The notes below the pieces were generated by a model. It saw only the letters and a program-made list of their open reading frames with translations, made no database searches and had not been told where the DNA came from. Shown here one piece after another: positions 33,859 to 43,156 of a stretch of 64,000 nucleotides of DNA. Source of the DNA: an uncultured Phocaeicola sp. (GTDB lineage: Bacteria; Bacteroidota; Bacteroidia; Bacteroidales; Bacteroidaceae). Where the stretch lies: NCBI GenBank assembly GCA_944320815.1, contig CALUIZ010000011.1:30757-94756 (forward strand), in the 5' to 3' direction. Within the stretch, counting starts at the first letter, position 1; each line of letters begins with the position of its first letter. The translations under genes were made by a program, and so were the position numbers.

Positions 33859-35397
33859 ATGAAAAAAAATTTTGTGGATATGCCTATGAAAAGATTAAGA
33901 CAGGTGCTGGCAACCGTCTGCTTCACATTCGTCACCCTTTTGTTCCTCGACTTTACGGGTACGATACAGCACTGGTTCGGCTGGCTGGCGAGAGTCCAGT
34001 TTTTGCCGGCCTTGCTTGCTTTCAATGCCGGAGTCATCGCTTTCCTCATCGTGCTCACGCTGGTTTTCGGTCGTGTGTATTGTTCCGTCATCTGTCCTTT
34101 GGGCGTGTTTCAGGACATTGCGGCGCGTTTCGGACGGCGCGGGAAAAAGCTTCCCTATACGTTCTCCAGACCGAAAAATGTACTGCGCTATGGAGTGCTG
34201 GCCGCATTTGTCATCATAGCGGTGGCCTTTCATGCGGCTGCATGGCTTGACCCCTATGCCATCTACGGACGGGCGGCCAACAGTCTGGCTCAGCCGCTTT
34301 GGATGTGGGGAAACAATCTGTTGGCTTATTTCGCGGAAAGGATGGATAGCTATGCGTTTTATCCGGTGGAGGTATGGATGAAGAGCCTGGCGGTTTTCTG
34401 CGTGTCGTTCGTTATGATTGCGGCGGTGGCTCTGCTTGCCTGGCGCAACGGGCGCACGTACTGTAACACTGTCTGTCCCGTAGGCACCGTATTGGGCTTC
34501 CTTTCTCGGTATTCCCTGTTCCGCATCACGATAGACACTTCCAAATGCAACGGATGTACACTCTGCGCACGTAACTGCAAGGCTTCATGCATCGACGCGA
34601 AATCCCATCAGGTGGATGGAAGCCGGTGTGTGGCTTGTTTCAATTGTCTGGACAAGTGTACGAGAGGGGCCATAGGTTACCGTTTCGCTTATGGGAAGAA
34701 AGCGGTCGGGGATGCTGCCGCATCCGGTGAGGCCGGAAAAGAAAAGATGGCTGCCGGTGGAAGACGTTCGTTCCTTGCGGGGGCGGCCGTGATGCTTGCT
34801 TCGGCTGCAAGCGCGCAGGTGGCAAAAAAAGTGGAACCCATCAAGATGGACGGAGGTCTGGCGGATATCGTTGACAAGAAGGAACCGGTGCGTTCCACAC
34901 CGATCACGCCTCCCGGTTCACAGAGTGCACGCAACATGCATGCAAATTGCACCGCCTGCCAGTTGTGCGTGTCGGTTTGTCCGAATGAAGTGCTCCGTCC
35001 GTCGCACAAGCTTGAAACATTCATGCAGCCCTATATGTCGTATGAACGCGGATATTGCCGCCCTGAATGTACGGAGTGTGCTGATGTGTGCCCGGCAGGA
35101 GCCATCCTGAAAATCAGCAGGGCCGACAAGTCCTCCATCCAGATAGGCCATGCCGTGTGGGTGAAAGACCGCTGCATTCCGCTCACCGACGGGCAGGAAT
35201 GCGGCAACTGTGCGCGCCATTGTCCGACAGGTGCCATTCTTATGGTTCCTTCGGTTCCGGGTGACCCGAAATCGCTGAAGATTCCGGCGGTGAACACAGA
35301 ACGCTGCATCGGATGTGGCGCATGTGAGAACCTTTGTCCGGCGCGTCCGTTGAGCGCGATTTATGTGGAAGGGCATGAAGTGCACCGGACGATTTGA
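33859..35397 (+). CDS. Membrane polyferredoxin: NapH-like and NapG-like domains fused, with internal twin-arginine segment
   Basis: In the 512-aa protein, residues 1-220 hold four to five membrane helices and two NapH-type motifs (CSVICP 75-80, CNTVCP 202-207). Residues 230-267 carry two 4Fe-4S cysteine sets. Residues 301-320 read GRRSFLAG followed by a hydrophobic AXA-like stretch, a twin-arginine signal or anchor in mid-protein. Residues 364-493 hold four more cysteine sets (CTACQLCVSVCP, CRPECTECADVCP, ECGNCARHCP, CIGCGACENLCP). I infer electron transfer from a membrane donor to periplasmic clusters, with the last domain moved by Tat. A Tat lipoprotein reductase and TatA are encoded behind it. 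The electron acceptor is unknown. Confidence 0.85.
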   Translation: MKKNFVDMPMKRLRQVLATVCFTFVTLLFLDFTGTIQHWFGWLARVQFLPALLAFNAGVIAFLIVLTLVFGRVYCSVICPLGVFQDIAARFGRRGKKLPYTFSRPKNVLRYGVLAAFVIIAVAFHAAAWLDPYAIYGRAANSLAQPLWMWGNNLLAYFAERMDSYAFYPVEVWMKSLAVFCVSFVMIAAVALLAWRNGRTYCNTVCPVGTVLGFLSRYSLFRITIDTSKCNGCTLCARNCKASCIDAKSHQVDGSRCVACFNCLDKCTRGAIGYRFAYGKKAVGDAAASGEAGKEKMAAGGRRSFLAGAAVMLASAASAQVAKKVEPIKMDGGLADIVDKKEPVRSTPITPPGSQSARNMHANCTACQLCVSVCPNEVLRPSHKLETFMQPYMSYERGYCRPECTECADVCPAGAILKISRADKSSIQIGHAVWVKDRCIPLTDGQECGNCARHCPTGAILMVPSVPGDPKSLKIPAVNTERCIGCGACENLCPARPLSAIYVEGHEVHRTI

Positions 35398-35430
35398 CCT
35401 TTGTACCAGATTTCTAAAACAGATTTTGAC

Positions 35431-36828
35431 ATGGAAGGAAAAGACAATCATAATGACTGCAATAAGATGAACCGCCGCAATTTCCTTAAAATTGTAGGCA
35501 TAAGTACGATGGCCGCCGCAGGGTTGCCGGGGTGTTCTTCCTCGAAAAGGGAAGAGGAAACTGCCGGGAACGGTTCTTCCGAGGTGCCCAAAGGCAAGAT
35601 GACCTGCCGCAATTTTCCACCTTCACCCGACAAGGTGTCGCTGCTGGGATACGGATGCATGCGCTGGCCGACGCTTCCTTCGCCTGCCGGCGACGGGAAT
35701 GTGATTGACCAGGAAGAGGTGAACCGTCTCATCGACTATGCCATTGATCATGGGGTGAATTATTTCGACACGGCTCCGGTGTATGTGCAGGGATGGTCGG
35801 AAACCTCTACGGGCATCGCCTTGAAGCGTCATCCGAGAGAGAAGTTCTTTGTGGCCACCAAAATGTCGAACTTCTCGAATCCGGATTTCGACTCCGGTGT
35901 ACAGATGTATCATGATTCGATGAGGCATCTGCAGGTGGATTATATCGACTATTACTTGCTCCATTCTTTGGGCTCTTCGGGTGCGCGGAGTTTCCAGACC
36001 CGTTTTCTCGACAATGGTCTGCTGGATTATCTGGTGAAAGAGCGTGAAGCCGGACGCATCCGCCATCTGGGATGGTCATTCCATGGAAAAAAGGACGAGT
36101 TCGACCGGATTCTGTCGTTTCATGAAAAAGTGCATTGGGATTTCATACAGATTCAGTTGAACTACTCCGACTGGAAATATGCTACCGGGAACAATGTCAA
36201 TGCCGATTATCTCTATGTTGAAATATCGAAGAGGAACATTCCGATGGTCATCATGGAGCCGCTTCTCGGCGGACGTCTTTCAAAACTTCCTGAGCACATT
36301 TTCTCGCGGCTGAAAGAGAGGAATCCCGATGAAAGTGTGGCTTCGTGGGCTTTCCGCTTTGCAGGTACTCCTCCTATGGTGCTGACTGTATTGAGCGGGA
36401 TGACTTATATGGAGCATCTGCAGGACAATATCCGCACTTATTCGCCGCTGCGGCCTCTTACGGAAGAAGAAAACAAGTTCTTGCTTGACACTGCCGCGCT
36501 GATGCGTGAGTATCCCACCGTGCCGTGTAACGACTGCAAATATTGTATGCCTTGTCCTTATGGCATTGACATTCCGGGTGTATTGCTGCATTACAACAAG
36601 TGTGTGAACGAAGGGAACATTCCTCAAAGCCGCCTGGACGAAAATTACGCGAAGGCGCGTCGTGCGTTTCTTGTGGGGTACGACCGGAGTGTGCCGAAGC
36701 TCCGTCAGGCAAATCATTGTGTGGGATGCGCCCAGTGCAATCCTCATTGCCCGCAGTCTATTGATATTCCGAAAGAACTGCACCGCATCGATGCATACGT
36801 GGAAAAACTGAAACAAGATATATTATGA
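35431..36828 (+). CDS. Aldo/keto reductase with C-terminal ferredoxin domain, Tat-exported lipoprotein
   Basis: The 465-aa product starts at the ATG at 35431 (an ATG at 35467 is also possible). The N-terminus has a twin-arginine motif NRRNFLK (14-20) followed by AAAGLPGC, a lipobox with Cys35. The aldo/keto reductase tetrad is visible: Asp in YFDTAPVY, the Tyr of PVYVQGWSE, Lys in FVATKMS and His in YYLLHSLG. Near the C-terminus are two cysteine sets, CNDCKYCMPCPYGIDIP and CVGCAQCNPHCPQSIDIP, as in 4Fe-4S-bearing members. It should act in the periplasm, reducing a carbonyl substrate with electrons possibly from the polyferredoxin. It lies 33 bases after that gene and overlaps the next by 4. 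Confidence 0.88.
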   Translation: MEGKDNHNDCNKMNRRNFLKIVGISTMAAAGLPGCSSSKREEETAGNGSSEVPKGKMTCRNFPPSPDKVSLLGYGCMRWPTLPSPAGDGNVIDQEEVNRLIDYAIDHGVNYFDTAPVYVQGWSETSTGIALKRHPREKFFVATKMSNFSNPDFDSGVQMYHDSMRHLQVDYIDYYLLHSLGSSGARSFQTRFLDNGLLDYLVKEREAGRIRHLGWSFHGKKDEFDRILSFHEKVHWDFIQIQLNYSDWKYATGNNVNADYLYVEISKRNIPMVIMEPLLGGRLSKLPEHIFSRLKERNPDESVASWAFRFAGTPPMVLTVLSGMTYMEHLQDNIRTYSPLRPLTEEENKFLLDTAALMREYPTVPCNDCKYCMPCPYGIDIPGVLLHYNKCVNEGNIPQSRLDENYAKARRAFLVGYDRSVPKLRQANHCVGCAQCNPHCPQSIDIPKELHRIDAYVEKLKQDIL

Positions 36829-37238
36829 GAAATGAACTGGTCGAATTGCTGCATGAAGGTCATTATTCGTGTGTGGTGGGCAAAGATGGGGAAATCCGCA
36901 CATATACGCGTCGCGGTGTGATTGATCTGTTCGAGCTTTATCAGTCCGACTCTGAGTTTATGGAAGGGGCGGAAGTGGCCGACAAAGTGATAGGGAAGGG
37001 AGCCGCTGCCGTTCTCGCTCTTGGCAAGGTGTCGGAAATGTGGGCAGATGTGTTGAGTGAGTCTGCACGCAGACTCCTCGACGGTGCCGGTGTAAAAGTG
37101 GAATGTGGAAAGGTCGTTCCGTTCATTATCAACCGTACAGGTACGGGCCGTTGTCCGCTCGAAACCGCTTGCGACGTGTCGGAGGAACCTGAAGAGCTTT
37201 ATCCCGTAATCTGTGATTTTGTGGCGCAAATGAAATGA
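36825..37238 (+). CDS. DUF1893 family protein
   Basis: The 137-aa cytosolic protein overlaps the reductase stop by 4 bases (ATGA), implying translational coupling. The sequence HEGHYSCVVGKDGEIRTYTR and VIGKGAAAVLALGKVSEMWA fits DUF1893, a small alpha/beta fold related to cytidine-deaminase-like and LUD-like proteins with no firmly known function. Cys99, Cys116 and Cys121 could bind a metal but no cluster motif is clear. Its place in a redox and Tat operon suggests an accessory role. Confidence 0.8.
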   Translation: MRNELVELLHEGHYSCVVGKDGEIRTYTRRGVIDLFELYQSDSEFMEGAEVADKVIGKGAAAVLALGKVSEMWADVLSESARRLLDGAGVKVECGKVVPFIINRTGTGRCPLETACDVSEEPEELYPVICDFVAQMK

Positions 37239-37268
37239 ATCAGTAGAAACTTAAAAAGAAAGAAGAAT

Positions 37269-37490
37269 ATGTTTGGACTAGGAATGTCAGAAATTATTGT
37301 TATCGCATTTGTAATTCTTCTCCTTTTCGGAGGCCGTAAGATTCCGGAATTGATGAGAGGGCTTGGAAAAGGAGTGAGAAGCTTCAAGGAAGGCATGAAT
37401 GAAGTGGAAAGGAATATCAGGACAGAAGATACATCTTTTTCAGAGAAAGAAAAGGAGAAAAAGGCTGACAATCCTGATTTGAAGGCGTGA
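37269..37490 (+). CDS. tatA: Sec-independent (Tat) translocase subunit TatA
   Basis: The 73-aa protein has the TatA plan: a membrane helix at residues 5-21 ([17 protein letters not shown]), the FGGRKIPEL hinge, an amphipathic helix ([20 protein letters not shown]) and a charged tail. It oligomerises to form the Tat passage with TatC, which is not in this window. It lies 30 bases behind DUF1893 in an operon whose two upstream products carry twin-arginine segments, so pore and cargo are encoded together. A small hairpin near 37495-37512 and the terminator at 37543 follow. Confidence 0.93.
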   Translation: MFGLGMSEIIVIAFVILLLFGGRKIPELMRGLGKGVRSFKEGMNEVERNIRTEDTSFSEKEKEKKADNPDLKA

Positions 37491-37542
37491 ATGTCTCCTG
37501 TTGGGAGGCATTCTTTATGACTTGTCCTGAATGGGCAAAAAA

Positions 37543-37580
37543 AGAAGCCGACCGGTTCATTACGATCCGGTCGGCTTCTT
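37543..37580. terminator. Bidirectional terminator between tatA and the PPIase gene
   Basis: AAGAAGCCGACCGG pairs perfectly with CCGGTCGGCTTCTT (14 bp) around a 10-base loop, with As before and Ts after. It works for both converging operons. Confidence 0.92.
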
Positions 37581-37603
37581 TTTTATTCGTTCCGCTGAAA
37601 GAA

Positions 37604-39742
37604 TCAGAAGAACAGATAACGTTGGTCTGTCACATCAGCCTTTTGATATAAGTCGTTGAGGATTTGGTTCGGAACGAAACGTGTTGCCATATTTGACAAG
37701 GAAGTTTCTTCCTGTTTTGCGTCAAACTTTTCTGTACCTTTGTCCTTTGCGTAAACCTGAACCATATAGACACCTGCATTACCCTTTATCGGAGCACTGG
37801 TCTTTCCGATTTCCGTTTTTGAAGCGACAGCTCCTATTACTGGTTCACTGGCATGTGCTACGGATATATAAGCCGGTGCAGAGAAAGTGACATGTTTCAC
37901 AGAATCGCTTACGGCACCTTCCATTGCTTTTACTTGGCTCAGTGAGTTGAATCCTTGCATTTCTGCCAGAATCTTTTCTGCTTTTTTGTCGCGGCGGATT
38001 TCATTTCTTAATGTTTGTGCCAAAGAATTGATGTCGCGGTAGCCGGTGCTGTGTATCTTATCAAGTGCGACAACCATCATATGGTCATTTTCTCCACATT
38101 CATACAGTGGAGAAACCTCACCCGGTTTTGCGGAAAATATCCATCTCATCACATCATCAGTTGATCTTACACCAGCCACATAATGTTCTGCGCTTGAAAG
38201 GTCTTTGCGTGGAACCAGAGAATAGCCGTTCTCTTCCGCATTTTTCTGCAATTCTTCCAGTGTTGTATTTTGGGCTACGAACTGGCTGAATTTGTTGTAT
38301 GCGGCATTGTATGTTTCCTTGCTGAATTCAACGGGACGCTTTATTGTCGCCACCTTGTATTTTGTCTGCATGCTTTTCTTGTCCATCACCTGAAGGATAA
38401 GGTGTGCCTGTCCAATGGTCAGGTTGGCAAGTTCATTTTTCGGCTGGCTGATAAGCGTATTGACGAATTTTGCATTGTCTGCATCCATTTCAGTACCTTC
38501 CCAGCTTCTGGCATTCACCCATGTGGCCTCACCGGTTTGTCCGTAGATTTTGGCTATTCCGGCGAAGTCTGCCCCATCTTTCAATGCATTGTAGATACTG
38601 TCTGCCAGAATTTTTGTTTTTTCTTCCGTCTCTGCATAGACTTGAATCTGGCGGAACTGGATTGAATCAGGAGCCGAGACTTTGGCGATGACTTTGAATG
38701 CATTGTATGAATCGTCAGCCTGGTAATAATAAGGACCATATACCTCGTTCACACCTGTAGAGTCCAGACGTGCTGCCACATCGCTTGGGAGTACAGACTT
38801 ATTGATGGGAATGTCTGCGAAACTTACAGAAGAACCTGTGGAACGGATAAAAGTGGCATAGTCACTTGTTGTATTGTCCAACAGGTTGCTGTACTCTGTC
38901 ACTTCCTCCTGTACAGCCGCGCGGTCTGCATCCGATGGAACGACTTTTACATTGATATAATGAATATCACGCGTTTCAGCCAATTGTTTGTACTGCTCTT
39001 TCTTTTCATTGTACAGATTCTTAATCTCTTCATCTGTCACTTCGATTGTAGAGTCGTTGATTGAAGAGTAGGGTACTCCAGCCAGCAGCAAATCGCTCTG
39101 TTCTGTACGTGCTTTGAATGCATCTTCTGCAGCTACAGGATTTGAAACCAGAGATTTCGTGACCAGATTCTCATATTTCTCTGCCAATGTGCTCTGTTTC
39201 AGTGTCTTTTCAATGAACATCCAGAATGCTCCCATTTTCTGGTAATATTCTGCATATTGTGCCGGCATCTGGCTGTTCCCCAAATTTGCATAGTCTACCA
39301 AGAATTTCTGAAGCATATCCTTGTCAAACATTCCCGTCTGAGGATTGCGGAATGGAGTCTGCATCAACAGCGGGTGAGTGCCCTGATCAATGATGGCCTG
39401 AATTTCAGCGTCAGTAACTGTGAGTCCCAGTTTTTCAGCCTGTTCAGCGATCAGCTGGTTGTTCACATAATTCTGCCATACCTGATCTTTTACATTGTTC
39501 AGCTGGTCTTCAGACAATGAGTTCAGTCCGTTGGTCAATTTGATGACTTCGCTGAGTTCATCCACCATTTTCTGATAATCCTGTGCACTGAGTGTTTCTC
39601 CGTTCACTTCGCCTACATCCTGTTTTCCCTGATGTGGCTGGAGGACTTTCCACGCGTCACCTGCGATGAACGCAAAAAGGGCAAGTCCGATTACAATGAC
39701 CAACAATGGTCCTTTGCTTCTGATTGTTTGTAAAGTTGCCAT
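37604..39742 (-). CDS. Membrane-anchored periplasmic peptidyl-prolyl isomerase (PpiD/SurA-like)
   Basis: The 712-aa protein has an N-terminal membrane anchor (residues 13-30, GPLLVIVIGLALFAFIAG), a SurA_N-type chaperone region, a parvulin (rotamase) domain around residues 345-450, and further helical and parvulin-like regions to the C-terminus. This is the PpiD layout, a foldase at the periplasmic face of the inner membrane that receives proteins leaving the Sec channel. It is the last gene of the coaX-to-PPIase envelope operon, 102 bases after the CBS gene, and may also have a promoter of its own in that gap. Confidence 0.88.
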   Translation of the reverse strand: MATLQTIRSKGPLLVIVIGLALFAFIAGDAWKVLQPHQGKQDVGEVNGETLSAQDYQKMVDELSEVIKLTNGLNSLSEDQLNNVKDQVWQNYVNNQLIAEQAEKLGLTVTDAEIQAIIDQGTHPLLMQTPFRNPQTGMFDKDMLQKFLVDYANLGNSQMPAQYAEYYQKMGAFWMFIEKTLKQSTLAEKYENLVTKSLVSNPVAAEDAFKARTEQSDLLLAGVPYSSINDSTIEVTDEEIKNLYNEKKEQYKQLAETRDIHYINVKVVPSDADRAAVQEEVTEYSNLLDNTTSDYATFIRSTGSSVSFADIPINKSVLPSDVAARLDSTGVNEVYGPYYYQADDSYNAFKVIAKVSAPDSIQFRQIQVYAETEEKTKILADSIYNALKDGADFAGIAKIYGQTGEATWVNARSWEGTEMDADNAKFVNTLISQPKNELANLTIGQAHLILQVMDKKSMQTKYKVATIKRPVEFSKETYNAAYNKFSQFVAQNTTLEELQKNAEENGYSLVPRKDLSSAEHYVAGVRSTDDVMRWIFSAKPGEVSPLYECGENDHMMVVALDKIHSTGYRDINSLAQTLRNEIRRDKKAEKILAEMQGFNSLSQVKAMEGAVSDSVKHVTFSAPAYISVAHASEPVIGAVASKTEIGKTSAPIKGNAGVYMVQVYAKDKGTEKFDAKQEETSLSNMATRFVPNQILNDLYQKADVTDQRYLFF

Positions 39743-39844
39743 TTAAAGTTATTATTTTTTGTTTGTTATTTTTATTTCCCGTATTTAGCGCACGAAGATA
39801 CAAAAAATGCCATTCAGTCGCTATGTTTCATGTGAAAAAAATGA

Positions 39845-41104
39845 TTATTTCTCTATTTTCAGCTTTACAAGTTCGATTTTTGTAGTGGTCGCTTTGATGA
39901 TTTTAAACTGGAACCGGTCTATCCTGATGATTTCATTCACTTTCGGAATGCTTTGGTATTCATGCAGGATAAGTCCTCCTATCGTCTGATATTCATCATC
40001 TTCAGGAAGATTGAGGCCGAACTCTTCATTGGCCTTTTCAATGTCCAGTCGTCCGGAGAGTATGTATTCGTTTTCTCCGATAGCCTTGGCGACAGTAGAA
40101 TTCGTGTCATGTTCGTCTTCTATGTCCCCCAGAATCTCCTCCACGAGGTCTTCCATGGCGACAATGCCGGAAGTTCCTCCGAACTCGTCGACCACTACCG
40201 CCAGCGACCGTTTCTGCTGTTTGAACAGCCGCATCAGCTTGTTGGCTCCCATTGTTTCCGGAACAATCGGTATGGAGCGGATATTCTTCTGCCATTCAGT
40301 TGTGTCGCGGAACATTTCAGACGAATGGATATAGCCTACCACATTGTCGATGTTCTCCTTGTAGACTATTACCTTACTGATTCCGTTTTCTATGAATGTA
40401 TTCTTCAGTTCTTCAGACTGCGTGTTGAAATCTACGGCAATGATTTCCGTTCGCGGAATCATGCAGTCGCGGATTTTGATGTTCGAGAAATCAAGCGCGT
40501 TGCGGAAAATCTTGATTTCATCTTCAATGCTCTCTTCATCCCCTCCCGCTTCTTTTATGCTGGTTTGGATCAGATGGTCAAGGTCTCCTTTCGTGAAAGC
40601 CCGTTCCTGGTCTTGTTTGTTGATGCGTGTACCTGTCAGGCGGAGAAGGCCGACGGAGAGGAGAGTGGCGATGCGGCTGAAAGGATAGAGCACCGCATAG
40701 CAGACAAAGGCCGGAAGGCTGAACACTTTAAGCGTGAACTGAGGGTTCAGTTTGAACAGCGTCTTGGGCATGAATTCCCCTGCCGCAAGAATGACGAGAG
40801 AAATGACGATAATTTCTGTCAGGAGCAGCAGGACAGGGTGTATGGTGAAATCAGCCGGAAGGCACAGAGAGCCTAATCTGACCATCAGGATGGAGAAGAT
40901 GACCAGCGAAGCATTGTATCCCATCCACATGGTAGAGATGAAATCCTTCGGATGGTTGTAGAATACCGACAGGATACGGGTGGGAAGATTGTCTTTCCTG
41001 TCCATTTCAAAGCGTAATTTTGTTGTGGAGATGAAAGCGGCTTCCATTCCCGAAAAGAAAGCGGCGAATGCCACGGTGACGATTATCTGTATGATGATTT
41101 CCAT
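39845..41104 (-). CDS. CNNM/CBS/CorC-domain membrane protein (hemolysin-C or GldE type)
   Basis: In the 419-aa protein, residues 1-150 form a DUF21/CNNM domain with about four helices, starting with a membrane-inserted helix (IIIQIIVTVAFAAFFSGMEAAF). A CBS pair follows (RDCMIPRTEIIAVDF near 210 and PIVPETMGANKLMRLF near 275), then a C-terminal CorC_HlyC transporter-associated domain (ILSGRLDIEKANEEFGLNLP). Family members export Mg2+/Co2+; in Bacteroidetes the GldE relatives are gliding or envelope factors. The acidic LVEEILGDIEDEHD segment is typical. It lies 14 bases after lptC. Confidence 0.9.
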   Translation of the reverse strand: MEIIIQIIVTVAFAAFFSGMEAAFISTTKLRFEMDRKDNLPTRILSVFYNHPKDFISTMWMGYNASLVIFSILMVRLGSLCLPADFTIHPVLLLLTEIIVISLVILAAGEFMPKTLFKLNPQFTLKVFSLPAFVCYAVLYPFSRIATLLSVGLLRLTGTRINKQDQERAFTKGDLDHLIQTSIKEAGGDEESIEDEIKIFRNALDFSNIKIRDCMIPRTEIIAVDFNTQSEELKNTFIENGISKVIVYKENIDNVVGYIHSSEMFRDTTEWQKNIRSIPIVPETMGANKLMRLFKQQKRSLAVVVDEFGGTSGIVAMEDLVEEILGDIEDEHDTNSTVAKAIGENEYILSGRLDIEKANEEFGLNLPEDDEYQTIGGLILHEYQSIPKVNEIIRIDRFQFKIIKATTTKIELVKLKIEK

Positions 41105-41118
41105 AATCCCGGATTGGT

Positions 41119-41745
41119 TTAGTTTCGGTTCCCGCGCGATGCCGTGTCTGCGGGGGCGGTATCCTCCACCATGAATATACCTGTATTGTTGTATATCTGA
41201 TACTCTGTCATTTCCTGATTCGACTCAAACCCATATCCCGTCAGTGTCTTGTCCACCTGTTCGATACGGATGAATTTGTCTGAGTAAATCCTTTCCTTGT
41301 TCTGGTCCCAGAACATCAGCTGTGTGTCGAATTTGTCGCCCCTCTGGCTCTGGATATGCACGTTCCCTCGCAGTTCCCACAGTTTTTTGGGCTCATAATA
41401 ATAAGCGGTGTCCGCCTTGATGCTCGCGTCCACATGAAACAGCGTATCAAACTTTTCGAGATAGATACCTTTCTCGAATGCCCAGAAAGACGGGTCGCGC
41501 TGGCTGTAGACCAGCCATTCGTCTGTGATGATTTTATATCTGATCATGCCTGAATCAGACACCAGTGTGGTGACACCGAGAGTGCGCATGTCTGGGAGCG
41601 AATCGCTTTCTTTCACGGCAGCCGCCGTAGTGTCTTTCTTTTTGCCGCATGAAGGCAAAAAGACAAACATGACAACCGCCCATGCGATCACTGTCATGCC
41701 TGTCAGCATACTGTGTTTCCTGCTTGTCTTTCTCTTGTCGGTCAT
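41119..41745 (-). CDS. lptC: LPS export periplasmic protein LptC
   Basis: I use the ATG at 41745 (MTDKRKTSRKHS, 208 aa); a longer frame overlaps the previous gene. A membrane anchor at about residues 15-32 ends in FLPSCGKKK, a lipobox-like cysteine seen in several Bacteroidetes LptC proteins. The periplasmic domain has the beta-jellyroll repeats of LptC (IYLEKFDTLFHVDASIKADT, then LWELRGNVHIQSQRGDKFDT with the family's GNV motif). It passes LPS from LptBFG to LptA. It starts 7 bases after the TPR gene stop. Confidence 0.88.
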   Translation of the reverse strand: MTDKRKTSRKHSMLTGMTVIAWAVVMFVFLPSCGKKKDTTAAAVKESDSLPDMRTLGVTTLVSDSGMIRYKIITDEWLVYSQRDPSFWAFEKGIYLEKFDTLFHVDASIKADTAYYYEPKKLWELRGNVHIQSQRGDKFDTQLMFWDQNKERIYSDKFIRIEQVDKTLTGYGFESNQEMTEYQIYNNTGIFMVEDTAPADTASRGNRN

Positions 41746-41752
41746 ACGGCTT

Positions 41753-43117
41753 TCATCTGATGGTTGTTTTTTCGTTGATCCATCCCCCGATGCTGACCAC
41801 ATTTCCTTTTTTCAGCCCCAAAAAGAACAAGTCCTCTTCCTTCGGAGTCAGTGCGGCATATGTGGCAGTCAGTTTCTGCACCTCTTCACTCAGGCCTGGG
41901 TCGGCAGATTTGGCGAGCTGCAACTTGTCGATGACGGCATAATATGTACATTTGTTCAGTGTGGCCTCATCGCTCCAGTTGGGGCTTGAAGCATACATCT
42001 GTGCTATCAGAAGATAAGCCTTCCCGTATTTTCCGTTGAAAGACAATGCCCTGTCGGCATACTCCCGGGCTTTGCTCAGTTGCTTTCTGCTGTAAAGGGC
42101 TACCGCTGCATTATAGCAGTTGTCCGCTTTCTTGAGCGTGTCTTTTTCCAGTCTTACTGATTCATCAAAAAAGTGCAGACACTGGTCTATGCTGTCTTTT
42201 CTGTAGTACATGTATGCGCATCCGAGGGCAGTGGCAGCTGTCGGTTCCATCGCATGTGCAGCTTCGCAGGCCGCATAATAAGCGTCTTCGCTGGTGCATT
42301 TCAACCGCTGCATTGCGGATATAACCCTTTTCAGGTATTCCAGATTGTTCCTGTTTTTTTCGATTCCAGCTCCGTAGACAGTCTGAATATTCTCGCAGTT
42401 TGCCACTCCACTGCCGACAAAGCGGGCATCTATATTGTCTTTCGCGATTTTAATCTGCTGTCTTTCTTTTTCTCCGGCAGTCTTTCCGAGGCGGGCCATC
42501 CGGTCTGATGCGGTCAGATAGTCCCAGATGAACTGTTCCTTGTGTGTGTCATCGTTCTTCAGCTTTTGTGCGGAGATGTTCACCAGGTCCTGCAGGAGGA
42601 AATATTCCGGTTCGGTCTCTTCTTCAGCTTCCATCGCTTCGTTGATCATGTCATATGCCTTGTCGATATCCATTTCCGTACCGGCGAAGAGGACATAATC
42701 GTGCGCTTTTTCCCGGAGAATGCGCCCTGCTGTCATCGAGTCGGCTGAAAGTGCGTTGAGAGTGTCCAGATGCTCGATTCTTTTGTCGTAGACATCCATC
42801 AGCTCGTTGAAGTACTTTCTTTTCTGCGCTTCGTCTTTTGTGTCGGCTATGAGTGCGTGAAGAATCTTCGTCCCGTCTGTATAAATTCCAGTTCCGGCCA
42901 GAGGGGCGTTTCTGAACACATACATCCACGGAGAGTAGGCTCCCTGAAAATCCCATGCCCTGATGCACTTCGTGTAAAGCCCGATGTTGCGCGCACATTG
43001 GAGGCTGTCTTCTTCTTGGCCGGAGTGCAGACTGTCTTCTGTTTCAGTCTGTCCGGAGACGGTTGCCGTGAAGACGGCCAGCATGGCTGCCAGCACGAGC
43101 CTTTTGATTTCTGTCAT
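41753..43117 (-). CDS. Exported tetratricopeptide-repeat protein
   Basis: The 454-aa product starts at the ATG at 43117, giving a good signal peptide (MTEIKRLVLAAMLAVFTATVSGQ); a frame nine codons longer lacks that N-terminus. The mature protein is helical, with TPR pairs around ALGCAYMYYRKDSIDQCLHF, NCYNAAVALYSRKQLSKARE and GKAYLLIAQMYASSPNWSDE. It is probably a periplasmic scaffold. It sits between a barrel protein and lptC in an operon arrangement I recognise from other Bacteroidales, suggesting a part in envelope assembly. No enzymatic motif. Confidence 0.8.
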   Translation of the reverse strand: MTEIKRLVLAAMLAVFTATVSGQTETEDSLHSGQEEDSLQCARNIGLYTKCIRAWDFQGAYSPWMYVFRNAPLAGTGIYTDGTKILHALIADTKDEAQKRKYFNELMDVYDKRIEHLDTLNALSADSMTAGRILREKAHDYVLFAGTEMDIDKAYDMINEAMEAEEETEPEYFLLQDLVNISAQKLKNDDTHKEQFIWDYLTASDRMARLGKTAGEKERQQIKIAKDNIDARFVGSGVANCENIQTVYGAGIEKNRNNLEYLKRVISAMQRLKCTSEDAYYAACEAAHAMEPTAATALGCAYMYYRKDSIDQCLHFFDESVRLEKDTLKKADNCYNAAVALYSRKQLSKAREYADRALSFNGKYGKAYLLIAQMYASSPNWSDEATLNKCTYYAVIDKLQLAKSADPGLSEEVQKLTATYAALTPKEEDLFFLGLKKGNVVSIGGWINEKTTIR

Positions 43118-43156
43118 ATATGAATAATAATGTAGGAAGCCCATCTGTATTTCCCG

